DNA of 45,341 nucleotides from Rhizobium sp. ASV8 (GTDB lineage: Bacteria; Pseudomonadota; Alphaproteobacteria; Rhizobiales; Rhizobiaceae), in the NCBI RefSeq assembly GCF_016429255.1, contig NZ_JAELUG010000048.1, positions 1 to 45,341 on the forward strand, written 5' to 3'. The notes below the pieces were generated by a model that made no database searches, was not told where the DNA came from, and worked only from the letters and a program-made list of their open reading frames with translations. Positions within the stretch are counted from its first letter, which is position 1; each line of letters opens with the position of its first letter. Made by a program: the position numbers and the translations under genes. Positions 15,636-23,888 of this stretch are shown here, one piece after another.

Positions 15636-15720
15636 CAGAGACGCCGATTTGACTGGGATGCGGATCAACGGCGTTCTCGTAAGCGATCTGTTCATCGCCT
15701 ATGAAAAGACGAAAACCTGA
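15616..15720 (+). pseudogene. C-terminal stub of a pentapeptide-repeat-like protein
   Basis: The plus frame reads ITFADSDIRDADLTGMRING then VLVSDLFIAYEKTKT and stop. The F-A-D-S-D-I-R-D-A-D-L-T-G-M pattern followed by INGVLVSDLxxAYE is typical of the end of pentapeptide-repeat proteins. No N-terminal part is visible. Call is tentative. Confidence 0.3.
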
Positions 15721-15948
15721 ACGAAACCGACTTATGTCTGGGCGACTACGGAGATCATCCCACAAAGACTGAGGATCGGGATCAGCAAGTGGTCTCCGTC
15801 CCCGCTCCGGCCAGAGAGAACGCCGCGGCCTGTCCCCTGTCCATCACGCCCGTGCCCGCCGGCGATTGACAGCCGGATAGCGAGGCAAATGGCATGCAGA
15901 TACGGACCGGCGACCGGCCCGACAAACAGTACCGAAAGAGTGGCTTCG

Positions 15949-16710
15949 TCATCGGAGGTAGTGGATATGGGGGCGGCCATGATGAGGCGAGATTTCCACT
16001 CGTGCCTCGATGGCAAAGACATCCCTCAGCAAATCTTCCGTTAGCACGTCTTCCGGTGACCCCGAAATGACGACCGCGCCGCGCTGCATGACAATCAGCT
16101 GGTCGCAGAACATGGCGGCATGGTTGAGATCGTGGAGGGCGATGATGCTGGTGACGGGCAATCCTGAAATCAGACGCAGAAGACCAATCTGATGTTGGAT
16201 ATCGAGGTGATTGGTCGGCTCGTCGAGAATGAGCTCTTTTGGGGCTTGTGCCAGCGCCCGTGCGATATGGGCGCGCTGTCTTTCCCCACCTGAGAGGCTC
16301 TGCCATGGGTCGGTGCGCTTGCCGATCATACCGGTGCGCTCAAGTGCATCTTCGACCGCGTCGTCATCTGCGGGCCTCCAGCCTGAAAACATCGACCGAT
16401 GCGGAAAACGGCCGAGCTTGACGACATCGATAACCTTGAGATTGGCATTGGTGGCGGCATGTTGCTCGACGAAGGCGACGCGCATCGCAATCGAGCGGCG
16501 CGACATCCGCTGCAGATCCTGCTGTTCAAGCGTGATGCGGCCGGAGTTCGGTCGTTTCAATCCGGCAATGAGGCGCAGGAGCGATGTCTTGCCGGAGCCG
16601 TTCGGACCGAGCAGGCCCAGGATCTTGCCGGAGGGCGCTTCAAACGAAACGCCGTCAAGCACGATCTTCTCGCCGATCTTCCAGATGACGTTATCGGCCC
16701 TGATGCTCAT
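15949..16710 (-). CDS. Iron-siderophore/cobalamin type ABC importer ATPase
   Basis: The 253-aa protein has Walker A GPNGSGKTS (about residues 34-42), the signature LSGGERQRAHIARAL (about 135), Walker B ELILDEPTNHLDIQ and the switch histidine in ALHDLNHAA. This is the FecE/FepC/HmuV subfamily. It energises uptake of ferric siderophores, haem or cobalamin across the inner membrane. Its start overlaps the permease stop by four bases, completing an SBP-permease-ATPase operon transcribed leftward. No TonB receptor or biosynthesis gene is present, so the ligand stays open. Confidence 0.88.
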   Translation of the reverse strand: MSIRADNVIWKIGEKIVLDGVSFEAPSGKILGLLGPNGSGKTSLLRLIAGLKRPNSGRITLEQQDLQRMSRRSIAMRVAFVEQHAATNANLKVIDVVKLGRFPHRSMFSGWRPADDDAVEDALERTGMIGKRTDPWQSLSGGERQRAHIARALAQAPKELILDEPTNHLDIQHQIGLLRLISGLPVTSIIALHDLNHAAMFCDQLIVMQRGAVVISGSPEDVLTEDLLRDVFAIEARVEISPHHGRPHIHYLR

Positions 16711-17747
16711 GATGCGCGCTGAAACCGGTAGAGAATGATCGAGAAGAATGGCACGCCCACCAGGGCCGTAACCACCCCGATCGGCAGAACCTGTTGGGGA
16801 ATGAGAGTGCGAGAGGCAATGTCAGCCAACACCATGAACATCGCTCCAATGATGGCGCAAGCCGGGAGCAGTCGGACATGGAGTGGCCCGACAGCGAAAC
16901 GTGCCACATGCGGCACGACCAGTCCGACAAATCCGATGGAACCGACCATGCTCACAATGGTTGCCGTCATCATCGCAGTCAGCGCGAAGAACCCCAGTCG
17001 TGCGCGTCCAACATTGACGCCAAGCGATGAGGCCGCCTCGTCGCCGAAGGCGAACGCATCGAGGATCCGCGCACAGAGCAGGCAGGCCGTAAGCCCTAGA
17101 GCGACGACGATTGATACAAGCACGAATTCCGGCCAGCGGACGCCGCCGAAACTGCCCAGCAGCCAGAACATCACATCGCGTGCCTGCTGCGCATTGCCGG
17201 ATGTCGTCACGATGTAGGATGTTGCCGCGTTGAACAGCTGGGAGGCGGCAACGCCGGCAAGGATGGTGCGATCAGCGCCGCCTCGCGTGCCGTTCGACAA
17301 GAGCGCGACGAAAAGAAAGGCTGAAAACGCGCCGGCAAAGGCTCCCGCAGAAAGCGATATAGTACCTGCGCCGACACCCAATATGACAATTGCCACGGCG
17401 CCGGTCGAGGCTCCCGCCGAAACGCCGAGCACATAGGGTTCGGCAAGCGAATTTCGGAGAAGCGACTGCATGATGGCGCCCGAAAGGGCAAGGCCTGCTC
17501 CACAGAATGCGGCGACCAATGCCCGGCTCAAGCGATAGTCAAAGATCACAGTCTCGTGGATACGGTTAAGTTCGATCTCCGTCCAACCGAGCTTGTTGCT
17601 GACGGCATAGAGCGTCGTTGATAGCGGTATCGGCAGATCGCCGATGCCGACGCTTATCGCAATGATCAGGCCGATGGCCGCAAGAGAGGCAAAAAGCAGC
17701 AGGCACGTGACGGCCAACTGCTGGAGAGTTCGAAACGTGCCGGTCAC
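16707..17747 (-). CDS. FecCD-family ABC importer permease
   Basis: The 346-aa integral membrane protein has about ten helices and the FecCD hallmarks: DYRLSRALVAAFCGAGLALS, GAIMQSLLRNSLAEPYVLGV, SAGASTGA, and the cytoplasmic coupling region GFVGLVVPHVARF. Such permeases work as homodimers with two ATPase copies. Start and stop overlap the neighbouring genes by four bases on both sides, showing tight translational coupling. A TTG/GTG alternative start is not needed because the first ATG overlaps the upstream stop. Confidence 0.88.
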   Translation of the reverse strand: MTGTFRTLQQLAVTCLLLFASLAAIGLIIAISVGIGDLPIPLSTTLYAVSNKLGWTEIELNRIHETVIFDYRLSRALVAAFCGAGLALSGAIMQSLLRNSLAEPYVLGVSAGASTGAVAIVILGVGAGTISLSAGAFAGAFSAFLFVALLSNGTRGGADRTILAGVAASQLFNAATSYIVTTSGNAQQARDVMFWLLGSFGGVRWPEFVLVSIVVALGLTACLLCARILDAFAFGDEAASSLGVNVGRARLGFFALTAMMTATIVSMVGSIGFVGLVVPHVARFAVGPLHVRLLPACAIIGAMFMVLADIASRTLIPQQVLPIGVVTALVGVPFFSIILYRFQRAS

Positions 17748-18769
17748 TTCAGCAGGCCAAGCGCCTTGAGTTGCTCGGCGATCTGCTCGGCGCCATAAAT
17801 CGTCCGGATGGTGGGGTTCATGGCCTGGCCGTCCATGACGACGATGGCCTTGTTCTTGACGGCAGGCAGCTGGCTGACGGCGGGATCGGTGGTCAAAAAC
17901 CTGATCTTTGCTTCAGGTTTGTCGAGTTCCCAGCGATTGCGGTCGAGGTTGGCGACAACGATGACGTCAGGATTGGTGGCGATGATACTCTCCCAGCCGA
18001 GCGTCGGCCATTCCGCCTCTGCCGCAATGGCGTTACGGCCGCCAAGCAGATCGGCGATGAAGCCCGAGGCGCTGTTCTTGCCACCCAGATAGGCGTCGGA
18101 GGAGGGCGACTGGCTGGAGAACCAGAAAACATACGAAAGTGGCTTGCCGTTTCTCGCCACGGAGGAACGAAGAGCCGCCTCGCGGGCCTTGAAATCGGCG
18201 ATCAGAGCCTGGCCGCGATCGGGGATATCGAAAATCTGCGAGAGCTCATCGATCTCCCTGTAGAGCAGATCCATGTTCCAAAGCTCTCCGCGGCTGCCAT
18301 ACTGATCCTTGGCCGCGGCGGTGCTAAGACACGTGCTTGGCGATAGATAGGTCGGGACACCGACCTTTTCGAAATCCTCGCGCTTTGCGACCTTGCTGCT
18401 CGGCCCGATCAGGCTCGGCAGGGCCGCGGCGACGAAATCGGGGTTCTGCGAGAGGAGCGCTTCGAAGGTTGGGAATTCGACCGTCAGGAGCTTGACCTTG
18501 GCATTGTCCTCCGCGAGCTCAGGGAGCACCTTGCTCGGCCAAAATGCGGTTCCAACCATCTTGTCCTTAAGACCAAGCAGAAGAAGGATTTCGGCGCTAT
18601 TTTGCCCAAGCCCGATCGCGCGTTCGGGAGCTTTTTGGAATGTGACCTTGGCGCCGCAATTATCGATTGTCAGGGGATAGGTGGTGGAGGCGGCATATGC
18701 CGCCATTGTTGCCAGGCCCAAACCGGCCCAGAGACCGGAAATGGTCAAAAGTGATTTCAATATAGTCAC
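17744..18769 (-). CDS. Periplasmic iron-siderophore type substrate-binding protein
   Basis: The 341-aa protein begins at a GTG with a signal peptide ((M)TILKSLLTISGLWAGLGLA to YAAS) and continues with the class III binding-protein fold: IDNCGAKVTFQKAPERAIGL, LLLLGLKDKMVGTAFWPSK, FPTFEALLSQNPDFV. It carries SDAYLGGKNSASGFIADLLG and NPDVIVVAN. It captures a metal chelate or related ligand for the FecCD permease. The ribosome site before the GTG is weak. I looked for a cobalamin riboswitch in the leader and did not find one, which slightly favours a siderophore over vitamin B12. Confidence 0.85.
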   Translation of the reverse strand: MTILKSLLTISGLWAGLGLATMAAYAASTTYPLTIDNCGAKVTFQKAPERAIGLGQNSAEILLLLGLKDKMVGTAFWPSKVLPELAEDNAKVKLLTVEFPTFEALLSQNPDFVAAALPSLIGPSSKVAKREDFEKVGVPTYLSPSTCLSTAAAKDQYGSRGELWNMDLLYREIDELSQIFDIPDRGQALIADFKAREAALRSSVARNGKPLSYVFWFSSQSPSSDAYLGGKNSASGFIADLLGGRNAIAAEAEWPTLGWESIIATNPDVIVVANLDRNRWELDKPEAKIRFLTTDPAVSQLPAVKNKAIVVMDGQAMNPTIRTIYGAEQIAEQLKALGLLK

Positions 18770-18854
18770 GGATTAATCCCGGTGGTTGCGATGAGCATTC
18801 TCGTGCGAAGGCGCCTGCGGTCGTATAGCCCGGGCAGGTGCACAAAAACAAGAG

Positions 18855-18869
18855 AATATAACTCATATT
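18855..18869. promoter_or_regulatory. Palindrome upstream of the siderophore-type ABC operon
   Basis: AATATAACTCATATT is a 5-5-5 perfect inverted repeat about 90 bases upstream of the binding-protein start, in an AT-rich patch. It is the sort of site bound by iron regulators (Fur, Irr or RirA), but it does not clearly match a published consensus. Tentative. Confidence 0.3.
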
Positions 18870-18946
18870 TATGCAAGGCAGATCGAGACAGCGGAATTCA
18901 TCGTTTCGCAGACCGAGCGTGCATCAGGCAGGACTGCTACGCCGGG

Positions 18947-19867
18947 TCATCCATCGACGCCGCGCAGGAGCGTCCGTTTCAGCCGATGGATATGACCGGC
19001 GCCAATCCCGCAGCAGCCGCCGACGATGGTTGCGCCTGCATCCACCCAGGAGCAGGCAAAGCGTGAATAGGCGTCATCGTTCAGATCGTCACGGGTCATG
19101 TGAAGGCCCTCATTGGCCGCGGACTCGCCTTGTTCGCCTTCGAAGGCATTGGCATAGACGCCGATCTGAAGGTTGGAGCCGGCATGCTCGATGATCGCGG
19201 CAGTCGTCTCGACCGCCGCACGCATGACCTCCGGTTTGCTGCAGTTGAACAATAACGCCTCGGCGCCCGAGCTTGCCGCCCATCGCGCCGCATCCTCGAC
19301 CGTCTCGCCCGAACGCAATCTCGGGGCGGCGTCGTTCCCTTGGGCGGGATCATCGGCAAGCGTGAAGGAGATCCAGAATGGCTTGCCCGTTGCCGCGACT
19401 GCCTTGCGCACGGCTTGCCCTTCGGCGAGCAAGCTCAGCGTCTCTCCCAGCCACACGTCGACATGGGGATGGAGGTTTTCAACCAGAACCTTGAGATATT
19501 CCTGGACCCGAGACGGGTCGTAATTCTGTGGCTCGTACGAGCCAAAGATGGGAGGCAGCGAACCTGCAACCAGAATTTTGCGATCCCGGCTGGCGTCTGC
19601 AGCATCGCGAGCCAATTGGCCCGATCGTGCGATAAGGGAAGGGCCCTGCTGCCAGAACCGTTCCTCGCCGATATGGAACGGCACGAGAGCGTAGCTGTTC
19701 GTGGTAATGACATCCGAACCGGCGGCGATGAATTCGTCATGGACCTGCCTGACGATGCCGGGCGAATTGATCAGCGCCAACGCCGACCATTCCGGCTGTT
19801 TCAATTCTGCCCCGAGGCGCAGGAGTTCGCGGCTCATGCCGCCGTCGAGAATATAGGTTCTGTTCAT
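18947..19867 (-). CDS. Homocysteine S-methyltransferase (MmuM/HMT-like)
   Basis: The 306-aa TIM-barrel protein starts MNRTYILDGGMSRELLRLGA. Its zinc-thiol ligands are all present: Cys209 in LLFNCSKPE and Cys285-Cys286 in IVGGCCGIG. It transfers a methyl group to homocysteine to make methionine, in family members from S-methylmethionine or S-adenosylmethionine rather than folate. The ATG at 19867 follows GGAGA. It is the last gene of the leftward amino-acid ABC operon, 61 bases after the second permease, so the importer probably supplies its methyl donor. Length is normal and no key residue is missing. Confidence 0.88.
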   Translation of the reverse strand: MNRTYILDGGMSRELLRLGAELKQPEWSALALINSPGIVRQVHDEFIAAGSDVITTNSYALVPFHIGEERFWQQGPSLIARSGQLARDAADASRDRKILVAGSLPPIFGSYEPQNYDPSRVQEYLKVLVENLHPHVDVWLGETLSLLAEGQAVRKAVAATGKPFWISFTLADDPAQGNDAAPRLRSGETVEDAARWAASSGAEALLFNCSKPEVMRAAVETTAAIIEHAGSNLQIGVYANAFEGEQGESAANEGLHMTRDDLNDDAYSRFACSWVDAGATIVGGCCGIGAGHIHRLKRTLLRGVDG

Positions 19868-19928
19868 CAATGAAATCTCCAGAATGCGCGGATCTGCGGA
19901 GAGCGTCGATCTCTCCTTCGTGGGTCGA

Positions 19929-20633
19929 TTAGCGCCGCACCGGCACCTGCGCCTCCAGAAAGCGGAAGCTTCGAGCGATGATGGCGGTGAGAACGAGATA
20001 GAAGACGGTGACGACGATCAGCGGCTCGTAGACGAGCAACGTGTCCTGTCGCACCTTGCTTGCAACGGCATAGAGATCCATCACCGTGACGGTGAAGGCG
20101 AGCGGAGTCGCCTTCAACTGCATCACGACTTCGCCCGCGATCGTTGGCAGCGCGATCCGGATGGCGCGCGGCAGCCAAATGCGCCGCGTCAGCGTGACGG
20201 GACCCATGCCGAAAGCACGGCCAGCTTCCAGCTCCCCCTTGGGCACCGCCAGCAATGCGCCGCGCAGGACTTCAGCCTCGTAGGCCGCATAGTTCAACGT
20301 GAAGCTGACGGCAGCAAAGAAGAAACCCTCACGCAGGATCGGCCAGAACATGCTCTGCCGGATCTCCGGGATCATCGGCAGAAGGGAACCGACGCCGTAG
20401 TAGAGCAGCCAGAGCTGTATCAGCAGCGGTGTGCCTCGAAAGAAGGTGCAATAGCCACGGGCAAGCGTTCGAAGGAGCGGGCCGCCGCTGACCTGTGAAA
20501 AGGCAACGCCGATGGCCATCACGAAGCCGAAGGTAACGGAAATCACTAGTAGCGCCAGCGTTTGCACGGCGCCCGTCAGCAGGAGCGGCCAATATGACGC
20601 TATCCATGAGAAGGTCAATTCATCGCTCCTCAC
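19929..20633 (-). CDS. Polar amino-acid ABC importer permease (HisM-like)
   Basis: The 234-aa membrane protein with five to six helices starts at GTG (20633), overlapping the previous stop as GTGA. It has the FFRGTPLLIQLWLLYYG segment and the EAA loop EAEVLRGALLAVPKGELEAG followed by RAFGMGP, the coupling motif for the ATPase in the polar amino acid uptake family. It pairs with the HisQ-like permease encoded just upstream. Confidence 0.87.
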   Translation of the reverse strand: MRSDELTFSWIASYWPLLLTGAVQTLALLVISVTFGFVMAIGVAFSQVSGGPLLRTLARGYCTFFRGTPLLIQLWLLYYGVGSLLPMIPEIRQSMFWPILREGFFFAAVSFTLNYAAYEAEVLRGALLAVPKGELEAGRAFGMGPVTLTRRIWLPRAIRIALPTIAGEVVMQLKATPLAFTVTVMDLYAVASKVRQDTLLVYEPLIVVTVFYLVLTAIIARSFRFLEAQVPVRR

Positions 20634-21355
20634 GCGGGCTTTGGCTGGCCACGCCGCACGCGTCGCTCGAGGAGATCAAATATCGCATTCGAGACGAGCG
20701 TGAGTGCCAGGTAGATGAAGGCGGATGCAAGGAAGAAGATGAAGTAGTGCTTGGTGCTCGCAGCGGCGAGGCGAGTAGCAAGGGCGAGCTCCTGATATCC
20801 GACGACTGCGACGAGCGCACTGTCTTTGGTGATCGACATCCATAGATTGGCAAGGCCGGGCAGCGCGTTCGGCAAGAGGGCAGGCAGGATGATGCGGCGG
20901 AAGCGCAGCCATGGCCCCATGCCGAATGCCTTCGCAGCCTCGATCTGGCCGGATGGGATTGCAAGGATCGCGCCGCGCAGCACCTCCGTCATATAGGCGC
21001 CCTGCACGAAGCCGAGCACGGCAATGGCCACTGCAAAGCCGTTCAGTTCGAAGGCCGGCAGATTGAGCATGGCGAGAAGCCGGTTGAGGCCATCGATCCC
21101 GGCATAATAGAGCCCGACGATCAGGATCAGTTCGGGAACTGCGCGGATCGCGGTGGTGTAGAATTCGAGCGCAAGGTGTAGCGGTCTGATGCCGGAGAGT
21201 TTTCCGAGCGCACCGCCGGTACCGAGCAGAAGGCCAATCAGAAGCGCTCCGACGGAGATGGCGACCGTCGATGCGGCTCCAGTCAGCAGCACGCCACCCC
21301 ATCCGGGTGGATAGGGGGAGAGCAGCTCCAGGATGCCTTGTTGGGAGGTCGCCAT
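20630..21355 (-). CDS. Polar amino-acid ABC importer permease (HisQ-like)
   Basis: The 241-aa membrane protein has the same family features: AIRAVPELILIVGLYYAG, YMTEVLRGAILAIPSGQIEA then AKAFGMGP as the EAA loop, and KDSALVAVVGYQEL typical of HisQ/OccQ. It lies 12 bases after the binding protein and overlaps the next permease by four bases. Together the two form the heterodimeric channel. Confidence 0.87.
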   Translation of the reverse strand: MATSQQGILELLSPYPPGWGGVLLTGAASTVAISVGALLIGLLLGTGGALGKLSGIRPLHLALEFYTTAIRAVPELILIVGLYYAGIDGLNRLLAMLNLPAFELNGFAVAIAVLGFVQGAYMTEVLRGAILAIPSGQIEAAKAFGMGPWLRFRRIILPALLPNALPGLANLWMSITKDSALVAVVGYQELALATRLAAASTKHYFIFFLASAFIYLALTLVSNAIFDLLERRVRRGQPKPA

Positions 21356-21367
21356 CGTCGCTATGTC

Positions 21368-22141
21368 TTACTTGGCGCCATAGATGTCGAAGCTGAAATA
21401 CCGCTTGGTGATCTCGTCGTACTTGCCGCTCACACGGACCGCGGCGATGGCTTTGTTGAGTTTTGCCTTGAGTTCGGTATCTTCCTTGCGCAGGCCGCCC
21501 GAAACGCCGGCTCCAAGGACTTCCTTGTCGTCGGCGACATCGCCCATCTTGGCGCAGCAATCCTTGCCGCTATCGCTGGCCAGGAAGGCATCAAGGGCGA
21601 GAGAATCGCCAAAAACGTAATCGATACGACCGGCAGACAGATCCTGGAACGCTTCGTCGAGTGTCTGGTAGGTTTTCTCGTCGGCGACCTTGGCAAAATA
21701 CTTCTTGTAGTATTCGGACTGGATGGTCGAGACCTGGATGCCGATGGTCTTGCCCTTGACGTCTTCCGCAGTCGCTCCAGTCTTCTGGTCCTTCGATCCG
21801 ATCAGCGTGCTCGGCGTATTGTAGTATTTGTCTGTGAAATCGATGACCTTCGAACGTTCGGCGGTATTTGCCATTGAAGACCAGATCACGTCGAACTTCT
21901 TGCTCTGAAGCGCCGGGATGAGGCCATCCCAGGAGAGCTCAACGATCGAGCACTTTTCCTTCATCTCATCGCAGACGGCATTCATCATGTCGATTTCCCA
22001 GCCCTGCCATTTGCCTGCGGCATCCTTGGCAAAGAAGGGCGGATAGGATTCGTTCATAATGCCGAAGCGGACATCCGCCTGCGCAGCCATCGCCGAAAGG
22101 GAAAATGCAAGCCCGGCAAGGAAAGTGGAGGCCAGTTTCAT
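21368..22141 (-). CDS. Amino-acid ABC importer periplasmic binding protein
   Basis: The 257-aa protein has a signal peptide (MKLASTFLAGLAFSLSAMAA then QA before DVRFGI) and the family 3 solute-binding fold: NESYPPFFAKDAAGKWQGWE, FDVIWSSMANTAERSKVIDF and TDKYYNT. GKTIGIQVSTIQSEYYKKYF marks the hinge. The motif set is that of lysine/arginine/ornithine-histidine type binding proteins, but ligand residues cannot be mapped by eye. Linkage to homocysteine methyltransferase points to a sulfur amino acid such as S-methylmethionine. Confidence 0.87.
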   Translation of the reverse strand: MKLASTFLAGLAFSLSAMAAQADVRFGIMNESYPPFFAKDAAGKWQGWEIDMMNAVCDEMKEKCSIVELSWDGLIPALQSKKFDVIWSSMANTAERSKVIDFTDKYYNTPSTLIGSKDQKTGATAEDVKGKTIGIQVSTIQSEYYKKYFAKVADEKTYQTLDEAFQDLSAGRIDYVFGDSLALDAFLASDSGKDCCAKMGDVADDKEVLGAGVSGGLRKEDTELKAKLNKAIAAVRVSGKYDEITKRYFSFDIYGAK

Positions 22142-22182
22142 CTTAAGAGTTCTCCTAGGTTTTGTTCTGTGAAGGGGAAAGA

Positions 22183-22962
22183 TCAGGAGGCCAGCATCCC
22201 GGTGAACTCCCGGCAGCGGAGGCTGAGCGGTGCGTCGAAAACCTGCGCGGGCGGACCTTCCTCCTCGATACGTCCATGATGCAGGAAGAGAACATGGCTC
22301 GAGACATCGCGGGCAAAGCGCATTTCATGCGTGACCAGCAGCATGGTTCGACCCTCCTCGGCGAGGTCCCGGATAACCTTGAGCACTTCGCCGACCAGCT
22401 CGGGATCAAGCGCGGAGGTCGGCTCGTCGAAGAGCATCACGGCCGGATCGATGCACAGCGCGCGCGCGATCGCGGCTCGTTGCTGCTGGCCGCCGGAGAG
22501 AAAGGCGGGATATTGATCACGCTTGTCGAAGAGGCCGACCTTAGCAAGCAGCATTTCTGCCTTCTCCACGACCTCACAACGGGAGATACCGAGGACATGC
22601 ACCGGCGCTTCGATGATGTTTTCGAGCACGGTCATGTGTGCCCAGAGATTGAAGCCCTGGAACACCATTCCGAGCCCGCTGCGGATGCGCTCGATCTGGC
22701 GCCAGCTTTTCGGCTGCATCTGTCCGTGGCGCCCCTGCCGGAGGCCCACTTCCTCGCCGTTGAGGACGATACGCCCGCGATCGGGCATCTCGAGCAGATT
22801 GATGCAACGCAGAAACGTGCTCTTTCCGGATCCGGACGAGCCGATAATGGAAATCACGTCCCCTTGATTGGCCGCGGTTGAAACGCCCTTAAGGACCTGA
22901 TGTGACCCAAAACTCTTGTGAAGATCTTCCACGCAAAGCGCCTGGGGGGACAGCTCTGTCAT
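22183..22962 (-). CDS. Amino-acid ABC importer ATPase (HisP-like)
   Basis: The 259-aa protein has Walker A GSSGSGKSTFLRCINLLE, the signature FLSGGQQQRAAIARAL, Walker B VMLFDEPTSALDPELV and the switch histidine in LLVTHEMRFARDV. The HisP/GlnQ family insertion (FNLWAHMTVLENIIEAPVHV) is present. It is the first gene of the leftward operon, 41 bases before the binding protein, with the divergent Lrp-type regulator about 170 bases upstream. Confidence 0.9.
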   Translation of the reverse strand: MTELSPQALCVEDLHKSFGSHQVLKGVSTAANQGDVISIIGSSGSGKSTFLRCINLLEMPDRGRIVLNGEEVGLRQGRHGQMQPKSWRQIERIRSGLGMVFQGFNLWAHMTVLENIIEAPVHVLGISRCEVVEKAEMLLAKVGLFDKRDQYPAFLSGGQQQRAAIARALCIDPAVMLFDEPTSALDPELVGEVLKVIRDLAEEGRTMLLVTHEMRFARDVSSHVLFLHHGRIEEEGPPAQVFDAPLSLRCREFTGMLAS

Positions 22963-22976
22963 ACCCTATTCCATTA

Positions 22977-23066
22977 GAAAACAATTCGCGGAGAATATCG
23001 CGAAGGAGCGCGTATTTTGCGCGCAATTCCAGACCAAACTGCATAAAAAATGCAAAATTGTTTTTC
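22977..23066. promoter_or_regulatory. Divergent promoter region with candidate Lrp/AsnC operators
   Basis: Between the ABC operon and the regulator lie GAAAACAATTCGC (22977-22989) and, inverted, GCAAAATTGTTTTTC (23052-23066), with the perfect palindrome TTGCGCGCAA (23017-23026) between them. Two half-related inverted sites around a central palindrome is what an octameric Lrp-type regulator often binds. Seen directly; binding is inferred. Confidence 0.4.
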
Positions 23067-23134
23067 CTGCGCGTCTTTTGAGATAGAATAGGGATGTCGC
23101 CATCTGGCGATCGGTGATCCCTGGAGGAATGGGA

Positions 23135-23617
23135 ATGGAAAATCTGGATCGCTTCGATCGCGATATACTCGATATCGTCCAGCGCAATTGCCAGCTCACG
23201 GCCGAGGCGATTGCCGAGGAGGTTGGTCTTTCGACATCCGCGGTGCAGCGACGCCTGAAGCGGCTGCGCGAGGACGGCATCATCAGAATGGAAATAGCTG
23301 TGGTGGACCGCAAGGCAACCGGAACCCCGATGGTGTTCATCGTCGGCATGGAGATCGAACGGGACAATTATGATGCTCTTGCCAAATTTCGCACTTGGGC
23401 GGAGAAGCAGGATCACATCCAGCAGGTCTACTACGTCACCGGCGCCGTCGACCTGATTGCAATCGTCACAGCTCGCGATGTCGAGCACTATGACGACATC
23501 GCTGCCGTGATCATGGCGGAGAACCCGCAAATCCGCCGCATGCACACGAATGTGGTCTTGCGTGACATCAAGCTCGGTCTGTTCGTTCCGCTCGCAGATG
23601 GCGGTAGTCCAGGCTGA
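23135..23617 (+). CDS. Lrp/AsnC-family transcriptional regulator
   Basis: The 160-aa protein begins MENLDRFDRDILDIVQRNCQ and has the AsnC-type helix-turn-helix (AEAIAEEVGLSTSAVQRRLK then RLREDGII) at residues 20-60, followed by the RAM ligand-binding domain (VFIVGMEIERDNYDALAKF, VYYVTGAVDLIAIVTARD). I chose the ATG at 23135 because GGAGG (23123-23127) is spaced correctly; two upstream starts are possible. Divergent arrangement with the amino-acid importer implies that it senses an amino acid, probably methionine-related, and controls that operon. Confidence 0.88.
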   Translation: MENLDRFDRDILDIVQRNCQLTAEAIAEEVGLSTSAVQRRLKRLREDGIIRMEIAVVDRKATGTPMVFIVGMEIERDNYDALAKFRTWAEKQDHIQQVYYVTGAVDLIAIVTARDVEHYDDIAAVIMAENPQIRRMHTNVVLRDIKLGLFVPLADGGSPG

Positions 23618-23690
23618 TCGAAGATCACGCAATCATTCACCGGCATCCGTCGCGTTCGATTCGAGGGCTTTCAAGGTGGTCCGCGCCCTA

Positions 23691-23888
23691 CTATCCGTCG
23701 TGCCGTCGTCGCCATTCATGAATGGCAACCCTGCGACGGCAAGCGGCGGGCGTTTCGTCAACATGGGTATGTTTAATCGCCTCCCTGTCTCCAAAAAATT
23801 GAAACAGCGCAGGCGTGTCAGGCAGCCTTGAAGGACGAAGCAATAGGCGGGTCGTTTTTGTTTGCAAGATCACCCAGATGCGGCGCAA
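23691..23888 (-). pseudogene. GNAT acetyltransferase N-terminal fragment
   Basis: The minus frame reads LQTKTTRLLLRPSRLPDTPA, LFQFFGDREAIKHTHVDET and RRRVAIHEWRRRHDG and then two stops (TAG TAG). The RLxLRPxRLxDxPALFxxxGDxEAxxxTH pattern is the start of RimJ/RimL-type N-acetyltransferases, which need about 170 residues. Only about 60 remain and the acetyl-CoA site is missing, so this is a remnant. Confidence 0.5.

Noticed and set aside
15732..16306. Minus-strand frames overlapping the ABC ATPase gene
   Set aside because: They are out-of-frame shadows of the ATPase gene (15949-16710) with no motif of their own.
18770..18946. Cobalamin riboswitch before the FecCD-type ABC operon
   Set aside because: The conserved riboswitch boxes were not found in the leader; only an AT-rich palindrome is present.
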